DNA from: an uncultured Pseudomonadales bacterium
GTDB taxonomy: Bacteria; Pseudomonadota; Gammaproteobacteria; Pseudomonadales; Pseudohongiellaceae
Reading direction: 5' to 3'
Assembly (NCBI GenBank): GCA_938091935.1
Contig: CALKNV010000001.1
Span: forward strand, 1 to 64,000
DNA: 64,000 bases
The notes beneath the pieces are model-generated. The model did no database searches, had not been told where the DNA came from, and saw nothing but the letters and a program-made list of their open reading frames with translations. Position numbers and translations under genes: made by a program. Each line of letters opens with the position of its first letter. Position 1 is the stretch's first letter. Positions 54,403 to 63,786 of the stretch are shown here, piece by piece.

Positions 54403-54870
54403 ATGGCACTCGAGTCTTTCCCTAGTCACTTCGCAAAACCACTGACTGCCCTATCTTTCGACTTCGGGACTCAACGCATTGGCGTCGCATTCGGTCAAAG
54501 CCTTTCAGGCACGGCGAGGCCAGTGTGCGTGCTCAGGGCCAACGATGGGATTCCTGACTGGGAACAAGTAGGCAGGGTAATTGCCGAGTGGAGTCCAGAC
54601 GTGCTGGTGGTTGGCTTACCCTATAATCTGGACGGCACCGAAAGCGAATTGCTAAAGCGTGCAGTCAAATTCGGCAATCGACTCAATGGACGCTTTCATA
54701 AACCCTGTTACGGAATGGATGAACGCTTGTCCTCAAGGGCTGCCATCGAACAAGTCATGGAAGAGACTGGCAGTATGAATAAGAAATCCGGTATTGATGA
54801 TATAGCCGCGCAGATTATCCTTGAGAACTGGTTTTCGGAATTAAAACGCCAGGTTGAAAACACCAAGTAA
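54403..54870 (+). CDS. ruvX: Holliday junction resolvase-like / pre-16S rRNA nuclease YqgF
   Basis: 155 residues with an RNase H-like fold: LSFDFGTQRIGVAFGQ (catalytic Asp), VVGLPYNLDGTESE, MDERLSSRAA and the final GIDDIAAQIILENWF (Asp pair). YqgF trims the 5' end of 16S rRNA in E. coli. Last gene of the gshB unit; the pyr genes that follow in pseudomonads are absent and pilT converges from the other side. Confidence 0.95.
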   Translation: MALESFPSHFAKPLTALSFDFGTQRIGVAFGQSLSGTARPVCVLRANDGIPDWEQVGRVIAEWSPDVLVVGLPYNLDGTESELLKRAVKFGNRLNGRFHKPCYGMDERLSSRAAIEQVMEETGSMNKKSGIDDIAAQIILENWFSELKRQVENTK

Positions 54871-54901
54871 CCAGGGCTGCCCGAGACAAGCAGCGCTGGT
54901 T
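54869..54901. terminator. stem-loop between convergent ruvX and pilT
   Basis: AACCAGGGCTGC and GCAGCGCTGGTT pair over 12 bases with one mismatch around a nine-base loop, starting at the ruvX stop codon. Seven A follow on the plus strand but no adjacent T-run, so it may serve as a weak bidirectional terminator. Confidence 0.45.
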
Positions 54902-54916
54902 GTAAAAAAAGCAGCT

Positions 54917-55951
54917 CTAGAAGTTTTCAGGCATCTTGGCTTTAAGCTTTGCGTCTTCCCGCGTCACCATACCTTTTGCCAACAGGTCTTTAAGACACTG
55001 ATCGAGGGTCTGCATGCCTGAACCGGCGCCAGTCTGAATAGCAGAATACATCTGCGCCACCTTATCCTCACGGATCAGGTTTCGAATCGCCGGTGTGCCA
55101 ATCATGATTTCATGAGCTGCGACACGGCCGCCGCCCGGTTTCTTCAGCAGGGTTTGGGAGATTACTGCCTGTAGTGATTCCGACAACATGGAACGTACCA
55201 TGTCTTTTTCTGCTGCCGGGAACACGTCAATCACACGGTCAATAGTTTTTGCCGCTGATGTTGTATGCAGCGTTCCAAAAACCAGGTGCCCAGTCTCTGC
55301 AGCGGTCAGTGCCAGACGAATGGTTTCCAGGTCACGTAGCTCACCAACAAGGATTATGTCAGGGTCCTCACGTAGCGCCGAGCGCAGGGCCTCATTAAAG
55401 CCATGGGTATCTCGATGCACCTCACGCTGGTTAACCAGACATTTCTTACTCTGGTGCACAAATTCGATTGGGTCTTCAATCGTCAGTATATGCTCGTACT
55501 TATTGTCATTGATGTAATCAACCATGGCAGCAAGCGTTGTACTCTTGCCGGAACCTGTTGGCCCTGTAACGGCAACCAGGCCACGCGGTACATTAGAGAT
55601 CTGGCGAAATACCTCGCCCATACCAAGCTGTTCCATAGACAGGACTTTGGACGGAATAGTACGAAAGACAGCAGCTGCGCCACGGTTTTGAATGAAGGCG
55701 TTGACACGAAAGCGGGCCAGGTTGGGTACTTCGAACGAAAAGTCAGTTTCGAGAAACTCTTCATAATCCTTTCGCTGCTTGTCATTCATGATTTCATAAA
55801 TGAGCGAGTGCACTTCTTTGTGGTCCATTTCCGGAACGTTGATCCTGCGGATATCCCCATCCACACGAATCAATGGCGGCATGCCGGCGGTGATGTGTAA
55901 ATCAGACGCACCCTGCTTCACACTAAAACCAAGTAGTTCTGTAATATCCAT
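54917..55951 (-). CDS. pilT: type IV pilus retraction ATPase PilT
   Basis: 344 residues from ATG 55951, the usual PilT length; the ORF-track start at 56002 adds an unconserved head. MDITELLGFSVKQGASDLHITAGMPPLIRVDG start, Walker A GPTGSGKS (about residues 130-137), Asp box ILTIEDPIEFVHQSKKCLVNQREV, Walker B DPDIILVGELRD, His box AAETGHLVFGTLHT, and AIRNLIRE near the C-terminus. Hexameric motor that depolymerises type IV pili for twitching. A separate pilU gene, often following, is not present. Confidence 0.95.
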   Translation of the reverse strand: MDITELLGFSVKQGASDLHITAGMPPLIRVDGDIRRINVPEMDHKEVHSLIYEIMNDKQRKDYEEFLETDFSFEVPNLARFRVNAFIQNRGAAAVFRTIPSKVLSMEQLGMGEVFRQISNVPRGLVAVTGPTGSGKSTTLAAMVDYINDNKYEHILTIEDPIEFVHQSKKCLVNQREVHRDTHGFNEALRSALREDPDIILVGELRDLETIRLALTAAETGHLVFGTLHTTSAAKTIDRVIDVFPAAEKDMVRSMLSESLQAVISQTLLKKPGGGRVAAHEIMIGTPAIRNLIREDKVAQMYSAIQTGAGSGMQTLDQCLKDLLAKGMVTREDAKLKAKMPENF

Positions 55952-55988
55952 AGCCTTACCTATAACGCGAGTTTTTAACTTCGTTGTC

Positions 55989-56013
55989 CTTATAGCTATC
56001 AATAGTAGCTATA
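55989..56013. promoter_or_regulatory. inverted repeat upstream of pilT
   Basis: TTATAGCTA-TCAATAG-TAGCTATAA: perfect 9-bp arms with a seven-base centre, 38 bp upstream of the pilT start, in the pilT-yggS divergent region. May be an operator or a leader hairpin. Confidence 0.35.
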
Positions 56014-56196
56014 AGAAATAATGCGCAGTGTCTGGCATCGTGATAGTCAAGCCTGGGTGACATATCCCTGGCTGAGAGCTGCAGTTCGCGAGCAGCGGCA
56101 GTTCCCCGCGGCTGGCCAATATGAACACTGTCGCCTATAGTACCCCTCCTTCAGTCAATATCCCAGACCCGGAGATTGGGATAAGCCGGTGAAAAC

Positions 56197-56886
56197 GTGA
56201 TCGATGTAACAGAAAACATTCGCGCCGCAAGCCAGAGAATACGTGCACTTGAGCAAGAACACGGCCGGCCTCAAGGTGCTGTCAGCCTGCTCGCCGTGAG
56301 TAAAAGGCAATCCATTGCGAAGATTCGTGAGGCCGCTGCCGCCGGCGTGTTAAATATTGGCGAGAATTACCTGCAGGAAGCGCTTGATAAAAAGCAGGAG
56401 TTGGCTGGTATACCGCGGTTGATCTGGCATTTTATTGGTCCAATTCAATCGAACAAAACCCGCGGCATAGCCGAAACTTTTGATTGGGTTCACAGTGTGG
56501 ATCGCATCAAGATTGCGAAGCGTCTGAACGACCAGCGCCCAGCCGATAAGGGGCCACTCAATGTTTGTGTACAGGTCAACCTGTCGGCAGAGGAGAGCAA
56601 GTCAGGAACCACATCCAGTGAGGCGTCCAAGCTCTGCCAGCAGATCGCCGAACTCCCAAATTTGACCCTGCGGGGACTCATGGCAATTCCCGCAGCGACC
56701 GATGATGAGGCTGCACAGCATCGAGCCTTTAGAATCCTGGCCCACCTCTTCCAGTCGCTCCAGGAGAGCCATTCTGAAATGGACACGCTTTCCATGGGCA
56801 TGTCGAACGACTATGCCGCTGCCATTGCCGAGGGCTCAACAATGATACGACTGGGCACCGCGCTTTTTGGTCCCCGCGAGTCTTGA
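56197..56886 (+). CDS. yggS: PLP-binding protein of the YggS/PROSC family
   Basis: 229 residues, GTG start. Single TIM-barrel PLP protein: LLAVSKRQSIAKIREA (PLP Lys), GENYLQEALDKK, WHFIGPIQSNKTRGIAE, VCVQVNLSAEESKSG, LMAIP, LSMGMSNDYAAAIAEGSTMIRLGTALFG. No enzymatic activity known; it balances PLP and amino-acid/keto-acid pools. Divergent from pilT, upstream of proC. Confidence 0.95.
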   Translation: MIDVTENIRAASQRIRALEQEHGRPQGAVSLLAVSKRQSIAKIREAAAAGVLNIGENYLQEALDKKQELAGIPRLIWHFIGPIQSNKTRGIAETFDWVHSVDRIKIAKRLNDQRPADKGPLNVCVQVNLSAEESKSGTTSSEASKLCQQIAELPNLTLRGLMAIPAATDDEAAQHRAFRILAHLFQSLQESHSEMDTLSMGMSNDYAAAIAEGSTMIRLGTALFGPRES

Positions 56887-56988
56887 ATGTGCCAGGTCTG
56901 ATGGGGAAAGCGAAATTATCCCTGCCACGCCTAATGCGCTAAAATAACTCCTCTTCGCGAGCCCCGTCGGCATAATCAGGGAGACAGT

Positions 56989-57795
56989 TTGAACAACCCA
57001 AGCATTGGATTCATCGGCGCTGGCAACATGGCGGGCAGCCTCATTAAAGGTCTGCTCGCCAAAGGATTTGGTAGAGACTCCATAGCCGCTTCCGATATAG
57101 ATACAGAGAAGCTGCAACAGCTCCAGCGAGACAGTGGAATTCGGACTGCATCCAATCAGGAGCTAGCCGACAGTGCCGACATATTGGTGCTTGCTGTCAA
57201 GCCACAGGTCTTGAAGGCAGTGTGTGAAGGCTTTTCGCTGGGCACGAATCGGCCGCTGGTGGTGTCGGTTGCTGCCGGAGTCACGTTGGACAATTTGGCG
57301 GCATGGCTGGGAAACGACGTAGCCATCGTGCGCAGCATGCCGAATACACCAGCCCTCATCGGCAAGGGCGCGACGGGGCTTTATGCGAACGCCCATGCCA
57401 GCGAACAGCATCGAGAGATCGCTACCGAACTCATGAACGCCGTAGGCTTGAGCGTTTGGGTTGATAGCGAGTCTGAAATCGATGCAGTCACCGCGGTATC
57501 GGGTAGTGGGCCAGCCTATTATTTCCTCTTTATGGAGGCGATGCAGGAGGCGGCGCTGGAACTTGGCCTGGCGCCCGAGGCTGCCAGAACACTATGCCAA
57601 CAAACCGCAATCGGTGCCTGTGAGCTGGCAAAGAGCAGCGCCGATGACGTGGCCGAGTTGCGCCGCAAGGTGACTTCTCCTGGGGGCACCACTGAGCAAG
57701 CAATCCTGAAATTTGAATCAGGTGGTCTCAGACAACTGGTGAAAGAGTCACTGCAAGCTGCCCGGGACCGGTCGGAAGAGCTTGCGAAAGAGTAG
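56989..57795 (+). CDS. proC: pyrroline-5-carboxylate reductase
   Basis: 268 residues, TTG start with GGGAGA upstream. NAD(P)-binding GFIGAGNMAGSLIKGLL, LAVKPQVLKAVCE, SVAAGV, VRSMPNTPALIGKGATGLYA, then the family signature AVSGSGPAYYFLFMEAMQEAALELGL and RRKVTSPGGTTEQAI. Final step of proline synthesis. In the conserved yggS-proC-yggT run. Confidence 0.97.
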   Translation: MNNPSIGFIGAGNMAGSLIKGLLAKGFGRDSIAASDIDTEKLQQLQRDSGIRTASNQELADSADILVLAVKPQVLKAVCEGFSLGTNRPLVVSVAAGVTLDNLAAWLGNDVAIVRSMPNTPALIGKGATGLYANAHASEQHREIATELMNAVGLSVWVDSESEIDAVTAVSGSGPAYYFLFMEAMQEAALELGLAPEAARTLCQQTAIGACELAKSSADDVAELRRKVTSPGGTTEQAILKFESGGLRQLVKESLQAARDRSEELAKE

Positions 57796-57878
57796 CCACC
57801 AGGTCGGTAATAGAATTGGTTTAAGCGCGCTTGTGAATCAAGCGTATCAGTGAAGACAAAACAGGTAAGAGAAATATC

Positions 57879-58478
57879 ATGGGTGTATTTGGAAGTTCCG
57901 CGGCTCTCATCATCAATACCCTGGGTGGCCTTTATTTGCTGGCGGTGTTGTTGCGGTTCCTGCTGCAAATTGCAAAGGCGGACTTTTATAATCCGGTTTC
58001 TCAAGCAGTGGTTAGAGCGACTGACCCCTTGGTCAGAATTTTCCGCAAGGTCATCCCAGGTTACCGCGGCATCGATTTTTCAACCCTGATTCTGGCTATC
58101 GTCATTGAGGCGATAGCGATCTGCGTTCTGATTATTCTCTATGGGGGAAGCATTCCCACTGCAGGATTTATTGTTACCTGGGCGTTTGTCGGTGTGATTT
58201 ATTTCATCGTGAATATTTATTATTACGCCATCATTGGCTCAATCATCATGTCCTTCGTGATGCTGTTCTCCGGCAACATGAACCCTCATCCGATTCTGCG
58301 ACTAATCTGGCAGCTCACCGAACCGGTGATGGGACCAGTACGAAAAGTTGTGCCTCCCATGGGTGGGCTGGATTTTTCACCGATTTTCATTTTCATCATC
58401 ATTGGTCTGATCCAGAACTTATTGATTCAAACTTTTGGAATTAGCGAGCAGATCGCCGCCGTCGTAATCGGGATTTAG
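57879..58478 (+). CDS. yggT: YggT family membrane protein
   Basis: 199 residues with two tandem YggT units (about 1-100 and 105-199), each with two membrane helices and the RxxxP-like motif region (VRATDPLVRIFRKVIPGYRGIDFSTLIL; LTEPVMGPVRKVVPPMGGLDFSPIF). Linked to osmotic tolerance and membrane processes in other bacteria; mechanism unknown. Follows proC as usual. Confidence 0.94.
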   Translation: MGVFGSSAALIINTLGGLYLLAVLLRFLLQIAKADFYNPVSQAVVRATDPLVRIFRKVIPGYRGIDFSTLILAIVIEAIAICVLIILYGGSIPTAGFIVTWAFVGVIYFIVNIYYYAIIGSIIMSFVMLFSGNMNPHPILRLIWQLTEPVMGPVRKVVPPMGGLDFSPIFIFIIIGLIQNLLIQTFGISEQIAAVVIGI

Positions 58479-58636
58479 TTGAGTAACCAAGCCAGGTCTC
58501 GAAATCCTTTGCAAGCTACAGGTTGCTGCAGCCGAATAGAATTTGTACCTGCGCCATGCTGGATCATCTGATTCTATGTGTATGCGTCCGGCCAGTTACA
58601 AAAAAGTGCGGGAATACTCTGGAAATATAAAATCCC

Positions 58637-59836
58637 ATGCCTAACACCATACCCTCAGACTCAGTCGGCATCGTCACGCCACAGTGCATTCATTTCAATG
58701 AAGAGCTGTCTCTGCGCAGCGGAAATGTGCTGTCAGGGTTTGAACTGATGATTGAGACTTATGGTGAATTGAATGCGGATAAATCCAACGCTATCCTGAT
58801 TTGTCATGCCTTAAGTGGCGACCACCATGCGGCGGGATACCACGATGAAGAAGATGCCAAGCCAGGATGGTGGGACAGTTGCATTGGCCCTGGCAAACCG
58901 ATTGATACCAATCTGTTCTTTGTAGTCTCACTTAATAACCTTGGAGGTTGCGCCGGCAGCACCGGCCCTGCCAGCATCAATCCCGAGACCGGCAAGTATT
59001 ACGGGCCCGACTTTCCCGTCGTGACGGTGCGCGATTGGGTAAAAAGCCAGGTAATGCTGATGGACCATCTGGGGATTACCCAGTGGGCCGCAGTGGTTGG
59101 AGGTAGTCTGGGTGGCATGCAGGTTTTGCGCTGGGCTATAAGCTTCCCCGAACGTTTGCGCCACGCCGTCTGTATCGCAGCGGCGCCCAAACTCTCTGCC
59201 CAGAATATCGCCTTTAATGAAGTAGCTCGACACTCGATTGTTAATGACCCTAACTTTCATGAGGGCCGATACCTGGAAGCTGGCACCTACCCCAAGCAGG
59301 GGCTAATGCTAGCGCGGATGGTCGGTCACATTACCTACCTGTCTGACAATGCCATGCGCGAGAAATTCGGGCGTACTATTTCCGATCTTGACAGCTCCGG
59401 TTCTAACTTCGGCCGAGACCTTCGTACCGGCACGCTCAGCTTTGGATTCAATGTAGATTTTCAGGTAGAAAGTTATCTGCATTATCAGGGGGAACGCTTC
59501 TCTGAAAACTTTGATGCCAACACCTACCTGCTAATGACCAAGGCGCTGGATTATTTTGATCCGTCCGTGGACTACGAAGGTGACTTCAGTGCGGCCTTCA
59601 AGAATGCAAACTGCAAATTCTTGCTGATGTCATTCACCACGGACTGGCGTTTTCCGCCGGAACGATCCCGCGAGATCGTCAATGATCTGCTGAAGGCCGG
59701 CAAGGAAGTCACTTACTTGGAGATCGAAGCAGATCAGGGGCATGACGCCTTCCTGTTACCTATTCCCCGTTACGTCAATGCGCTGTCCGCTTACCTCAAA
59801 CGAGTTCACACAGAGGGTTCCGCGGATGCGTCCTGA
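58637..59836 (+). CDS. metX: homoserine O-acyltransferase MetX
   Basis: 399 residues, alpha/beta-hydrolase fold. Nucleophile Ser in [13 protein letters not shown], catalytic Asp in [16 protein letters not shown] and His in [10 protein letters not shown]; also [12 protein letters not shown] and [12 protein letters not shown]. It activates homoserine for methionine synthesis. Gammaproteobacterial MetX proteins of this type, paired with MetW, are often succinyl- rather than acetyltransferases, so the acyl donor is left open. Overlaps metW by 11 bp. Confidence 0.94.
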   Translation: MPNTIPSDSVGIVTPQCIHFNEELSLRSGNVLSGFELMIETYGELNADKSNAILICHALSGDHHAAGYHDEEDAKPGWWDSCIGPGKPIDTNLFFVVSLNNLGGCAGSTGPASINPETGKYYGPDFPVVTVRDWVKSQVMLMDHLGITQWAAVVGGSLGGMQVLRWAISFPERLRHAVCIAAAPKLSAQNIAFNEVARHSIVNDPNFHEGRYLEAGTYPKQGLMLARMVGHITYLSDNAMREKFGRTISDLDSSGSNFGRDLRTGTLSFGFNVDFQVESYLHYQGERFSENFDANTYLLMTKALDYFDPSVDYEGDFSAAFKNANCKFLLMSFTTDWRFPPERSREIVNDLLKAGKEVTYLEIEADQGHDAFLLPIPRYVNALSAYLKRVHTEGSADAS

Positions 59837-60419
59837 TCTGGAAATTATCCAGCAGTGGATCCAGCCAGGTAGCCGTGTGCTAGATCTGGGTTGTGGTGAC
59901 GGCAGCCTGCTGCACTATCTCAATACGTCGAAGAGTGTCACATCCATTGGCCTGGAAATTGACGAGGGCAATATCGAGCAGTGCATCACCAACGGCGTCA
60001 ACGTGATCGAACAAAATATGGATGAAGGACTGGGCAATTTCCAGCCTGACAGCTTTGACACTGTGCTGTTAGCGCAAACGCTGCAAGCATTGAGTAATCC
60101 CCATATACTGATTAACGAGATGCTCAGAGTCGGCAAATATGGCATCGTGACATTTCCTAACTTCGGCAACTGGAAAAGTCGCCTCTACCTGGCGTTTCGA
60201 GGCCGCATGCCGGTGAGCAAATTCATGCCAAATGAATGGTATGACACGCCCAATATTCATTTCTGCACGGTGAAGGACTTCGATGCCCTGTGCCGGGAGA
60301 ACAACATTAAAATTCTTACCCGCACGGTAGTGGATTCACAGCACCAGGGTAACTGGGCCATGAAGGCCTGGCCGAACTTCCTGGGCGAAATCGCTATCTA
60401 CCACATCACCCGAGATTGA
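59826..60419 (+). CDS. metW: MetW methyltransferase-like methionine biosynthesis protein
   Basis: 197 residues from ATG 59826 (the ORF-track start lies inside metX). [29 protein letters not shown] contains SAM motif I; then [55 protein letters not shown] and [15 protein letters not shown]. Always found with metX in this group and needed for or stimulating its activity. Translationally coupled. Confidence 0.94.
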   Translation: MRPDLEIIQQWIQPGSRVLDLGCGDGSLLHYLNTSKSVTSIGLEIDEGNIEQCITNGVNVIEQNMDEGLGNFQPDSFDTVLLAQTLQALSNPHILINEMLRVGKYGIVTFPNFGNWKSRLYLAFRGRMPVSKFMPNEWYDTPNIHFCTVKDFDALCRENNIKILTRTVVDSQHQGNWAMKAWPNFLGEIAIYHITRD

Positions 60420-60438
60420 GAGCTTGAGGAATGAGCGG

Positions 60439-61047
60439 ATGACAGCGAGAAAAGTCGTGTTGGCGAGCAGCAACAAAGGCAAGCTCAAGGAACTGCAGAA
60501 CATCCTCGCAGCGAAAGATATCACCTTGATTCCCCAGTCAGAGTTTAACGTGAGTGATGCCGATGAAACTGGCTTGAGCTTTGTGGAAAATGCAATTATC
60601 AAAGCACGCCATGCATGCGAGGCAACTGGACTGCCAAGCATCGCAGATGATTCTGGTATCGAGGTAGACGCACTAAATGGGAGACCTGGCATTTATTCTG
60701 CGAGATTCTCTGGAAAAATCGGAGCAGAAGCTGATCCTGCCAACAACGCAAAACTGCTTCAAGAGCTTGCAGATGTCCCTGAAGCGGAGCGAACTGCACG
60801 CTTTCAGTGTGTGATCGTTTATTTGCGACATGCGCAGGACCCCATGCCGCTGATTTGTCAGGGAACCTGGGAGGGTCGTATTCTGTTTGAAGAGCAGGGA
60901 ATAAACGGCTTCGGCTATGACCCTTTGTTCTATGTCCCCACCCACCAATGCGCGTCGGCAGAGTTAGCAGCCGATGTAAAAAATGCCATCAGCCATCGTG
61001 GCCAGGCACTACAAAGACTGTTGGTATGCTGGAACAACCCCCCTTAA
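60439..61047 (+). CDS. rdgB: RdgB/HAM1 non-canonical purine NTP pyrophosphatase
   Basis: 202 residues from ATG 60439, with GAGGAA upstream. VVLASSNKGKLKELQNIL start, ETGLSFVENAIIKARHA, GLPSIADDSGIEVDALNGRPGIYSARF, GFGYDPLFYVP and SHRGQALQRL are the ITPase motifs. It hydrolyses dITP/XTP to keep them out of DNA. In a run metX-metW-rdgB-hemW. Confidence 0.96.
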   Translation: MTARKVVLASSNKGKLKELQNILAAKDITLIPQSEFNVSDADETGLSFVENAIIKARHACEATGLPSIADDSGIEVDALNGRPGIYSARFSGKIGAEADPANNAKLLQELADVPEAERTARFQCVIVYLRHAQDPMPLICQGTWEGRILFEEQGINGFGYDPLFYVPTHQCASAELAADVKNAISHRGQALQRLLVCWNNPP

Positions 61048-62174
61048 GCCTGTACGTGCATGTACCCTGGTGTATTCGCAAATGCCCCTATTGCGACTTC
61101 AATTCCCATGCCGTCAAATCCGATATCCCCGAGCAGGCATACGTTGACGCGCTCTGCCAGGATTTTGAGTTGGAGGCTGCCCGCCGCGGACAGCAGTCTT
61201 CAGGAATTAGTTCGATATTCATCGGTGGTGGCACACCAAGTTTACTGAGCGCAGATGCCTATGAGCGGTTGCTCTCACATATAGATGCCGTGTTTGGCAT
61301 TGAATCCGCAGCTGAGATAACACTCGAGGCTAACCCTGGAACCGCGGAGGCAGACAGATTTCGTGAGTATCGCGCGGTCGGTATCAACCGCCTGTCCATT
61401 GGTGTGCAGAGCTTTAACGAAGCGCATCTGAAAACTCTTGGGCGCATACACTCCGGCAATGATGCCCGACGCGCCATCGAATATTGCACTAGCGCAGGGT
61501 TCGACAACTTTAATCTTGACCTCATGCATGGCTTGCCAGATCAGACTGAAGACGAGGCCCTTGAAGATATTGCAACTGCCCTGCACTTCGAGCCGCCTCA
61601 TCTTAGCTGGTACCAGCTCACCATAGAGCCAAACACGGAGTTCTTCTCCAAACCACCGGCTCTGCCAACAGAGGGTCTACTCGATACTATCCAGCAGCAA
61701 GGACAGCAGGTGCTCGAATCCGGAGGATATGGACGCTACGAAGTCTCTGCCTTCTGCCAGAAGGGAAAACAGTCGCGACACAATCTTAACTACTGGCTAT
61801 TTGGGGATTACCTGGGAATTGGCGCCGGCGCCCATGGCAAGCTCACCCAGCCTAATGACAATCTCATCCTGCGTACGCGCAAGAAGAAACAACCTGATCA
61901 CTATCTCGCCAGCGAACTATCGAGAACTGCTGAAGTGGCGCCAATAAAGCCAGAGGATCGGGCACTGGAATTCCTGCTTAATGGCTTGCGCTTGGTAAAC
62001 GGCTTCAGCATCCAGGAATTCGAGACTCGCACTGGCGTCACTTTTAGCCAGATAGGAAAGCGGGTAGAATATCTCGCCTCACAAGAGCTGCTAAATGTGA
62101 ATAAAGGCAGAGTGCGCGCGACTGAGCACGGGTACCGCGTTCTCAATAGTTTGCTTGAGGAGTTTATCGAGTAA
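61026..62174 (+). CDS. hemW: HemW, radical SAM heme chaperone
   Basis: 382 residues from ATG 61026, overlapping rdgB by 22 bp; the longer ORF lies within rdgB. Radical-SAM cluster motif CIRKCPYCDFNSH (C-x3-C-x2-C-x-F), IFIGGGTPSLLS, EANPGT, SIGVQSFNEAHLKTLGRIH and the C-terminal HemN-like domain (GIGAGAHGKL, FLLNGLRLVNGF). Formerly annotated as coproporphyrinogen III oxidase; HemW binds and delivers heme instead. Position after rdgB is conserved. Confidence 0.95.
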   Translation: MLEQPPLSLYVHVPWCIRKCPYCDFNSHAVKSDIPEQAYVDALCQDFELEAARRGQQSSGISSIFIGGGTPSLLSADAYERLLSHIDAVFGIESAAEITLEANPGTAEADRFREYRAVGINRLSIGVQSFNEAHLKTLGRIHSGNDARRAIEYCTSAGFDNFNLDLMHGLPDQTEDEALEDIATALHFEPPHLSWYQLTIEPNTEFFSKPPALPTEGLLDTIQQQGQQVLESGGYGRYEVSAFCQKGKQSRHNLNYWLFGDYLGIGAGAHGKLTQPNDNLILRTRKKKQPDHYLASELSRTAEVAPIKPEDRALEFLLNGLRLVNGFSIQEFETRTGVTFSQIGKRVEYLASQELLNVNKGRVRATEHGYRVLNSLLEEFIE

Positions 62175-62250
62175 ACATCACATTATTTCTTCGCCCGATT
62201 AGCGGCACTATTTCCAGCATCAACAGAATTAGCAACACCGGGAAGAGGCT

Positions 62251-62604
62251 ATGGAAAAACTCTACAAAAGACGCTGCGAACCCTGCGGTTTGGGCGCGCC
62301 CGTCGTCACTGAGCAAGAAGCCAACGACTTGTTAATCAGCGTGCCCGGATGGAAAAAAGAATTCCACGATGGCGTAGAAAAACTGGTTAGGGAGTTTTTC
62401 TTTGTAGAGTTCGCCGATGCCTTTAATTTTACTTATAAGATAGCGAGCCTATCCGAACGCGAAGACCACCACCCCAGCATCATGACTGAATGGGGCAAGG
62501 TAACTGTCTATTGGTGGACGCATCGAATTAACGGACTTCACGTAAACGATTTCATCATGGCAGCCAAAACTGACATGATAGCGAAGCTGTCCGCGCCATC
62601 CTGA
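62251..62604 (+). CDS. phhB: 4a-hydroxytetrahydrobiopterin dehydratase (pterin-4a-carbinolamine dehydratase)
   Basis: 117 residues. N-terminal CEPCGLGAPVV, WKKEFHDGVEKLVREFFFVEFADAFNFTYKIASLSEREDHHPSIM (catalytic HH) and VTVYWWTHRINGLHVNDFIMAAKTD. It recycles the pterin cofactor of aromatic amino acid hydroxylase; phhA is not in the window. 76 bp after hemW, 22 bp before argE. Confidence 0.95.
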   Translation: MEKLYKRRCEPCGLGAPVVTEQEANDLLISVPGWKKEFHDGVEKLVREFFFVEFADAFNFTYKIASLSEREDHHPSIMTEWGKVTVYWWTHRINGLHVNDFIMAAKTDMIAKLSAPS

Positions 62605-62626
62605 TTCCAGCAGAGTAAAATTACCC

Positions 62627-63781
62627 ATGTCAAACCTCAGTTCCCGACTGCTGCAACGACTCGATGATGTAGTTCGAGTACCGAGCGTCAGCTCAACAGC
62701 ACCTGAGCTGGACATGAGTAACCAGGGAATTATCGACTACCTGGCAGAGCAGTTTGCTAACCTGGGGTTCAGCTGTGAGATTGTACCGTGCAAACAGGCT
62801 GGCAAGGTCAATCTCATTGCAAGCAGAGGTACCGGCCCAGGCGGTCTCGTTATGGCCGGGCATACTGATACTGTACCTTTCGATAAAGAACTCTGGTCAG
62901 TCGATCCTTTCTGCCTGACCGAGAAAGATAATCGCCTATACGGTCTCGGCATTACCGACATGAAGGGCTTCTTTCCCGTTGTGATGAGCGCTATCGAAGC
63001 ACTGGATGCCAAGGCATTCAAACAGCCATTGATAATCCTGGCGACCGCAGATGAAGAAACTTCCATGGAAGGTGCCCGCACGATTGCCGAGTTGGGGCGG
63101 CCGCGAGCCAGGGCCGCGGTGATTGGCGAACCCACTGGGCTCAAACCTGTCATGGCACACAAAGGCATGATGATGGATGAAATTCGGCTGCTTGGTCAGA
63201 GCGGCCATTCATCCGATCCTAGGCTCGGCAATAATGCCATGGAGGCAATGCACGCCGTGATTTCTGATCTCATGCGCTACCGGGAGGAGCTCAAGTCACG
63301 CTATCAGAGCAGTCTGTTTGACATTCCCTATCCGACCTTGAATCTGGGCAGCATTCATGGTGGTGATAATCCAAACCGAATTTGCGGACACTGCAATCTG
63401 CAGTTCGATATGCGTCTCATGCCGGGTATGCACCTGGAAGAAGTCCGCGCTGATATTCGCAAGCGGGTACACACTATTGTCGATCCACTTGGTATCGAAT
63501 TCGAACATGCCGTGCTGTTTAATGGTGTGCCGGCTTTCTTTGCTGAAGAGAATAGCGAACTACTAGAGACCGCAGAGAGCCTCACTGGACATGCGGGCAT
63601 TAGCGTTGGCTTCGGCACCGAGGGGCCGTTTCTTCAGCAACTCGGCATGGACACCATTATTATGGGTCCCGGAAATATTGATCAGGCGCATCAACCTGAT
63701 GAATATGTTTCTATGGACATGCTCGAGCCGGCAATTGATGTCATGCAAAAACTCATCGTGAAATACTGCGAACCGAGCTGA
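62627..63781 (+). CDS. argE: acetylornithine deacetylase
   Basis: 384 residues, M20 metallopeptidase fold: VMAGHTDTVPF (His, Asp ligands), YGLGITDMKGFF, TADEETSMEGA (Glu base), EPTGLKPVMAHKG, a dimerisation domain (SGHSSDPRLGNNAMEAM … NLGSIHGGDNPNRICGHC) and GPGNIDQAHQPDEYV. It removes acetate from N-acetylornithine in arginine synthesis. Immediately followed by argA, 5 bp away. Confidence 0.94.
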   Translation: MSNLSSRLLQRLDDVVRVPSVSSTAPELDMSNQGIIDYLAEQFANLGFSCEIVPCKQAGKVNLIASRGTGPGGLVMAGHTDTVPFDKELWSVDPFCLTEKDNRLYGLGITDMKGFFPVVMSAIEALDAKAFKQPLIILATADEETSMEGARTIAELGRPRARAAVIGEPTGLKPVMAHKGMMMDEIRLLGQSGHSSDPRLGNNAMEAMHAVISDLMRYREELKSRYQSSLFDIPYPTLNLGSIHGGDNPNRICGHCNLQFDMRLMPGMHLEEVRADIRKRVHTIVDPLGIEFEHAVLFNGVPAFFAEENSELLETAESLTGHAGISVGFGTEGPFLQQLGMDTIIMGPGNIDQAHQPDEYVSMDMLEPAIDVMQKLIVKYCEPS

Positions 63782-63786
63782 ACCCC

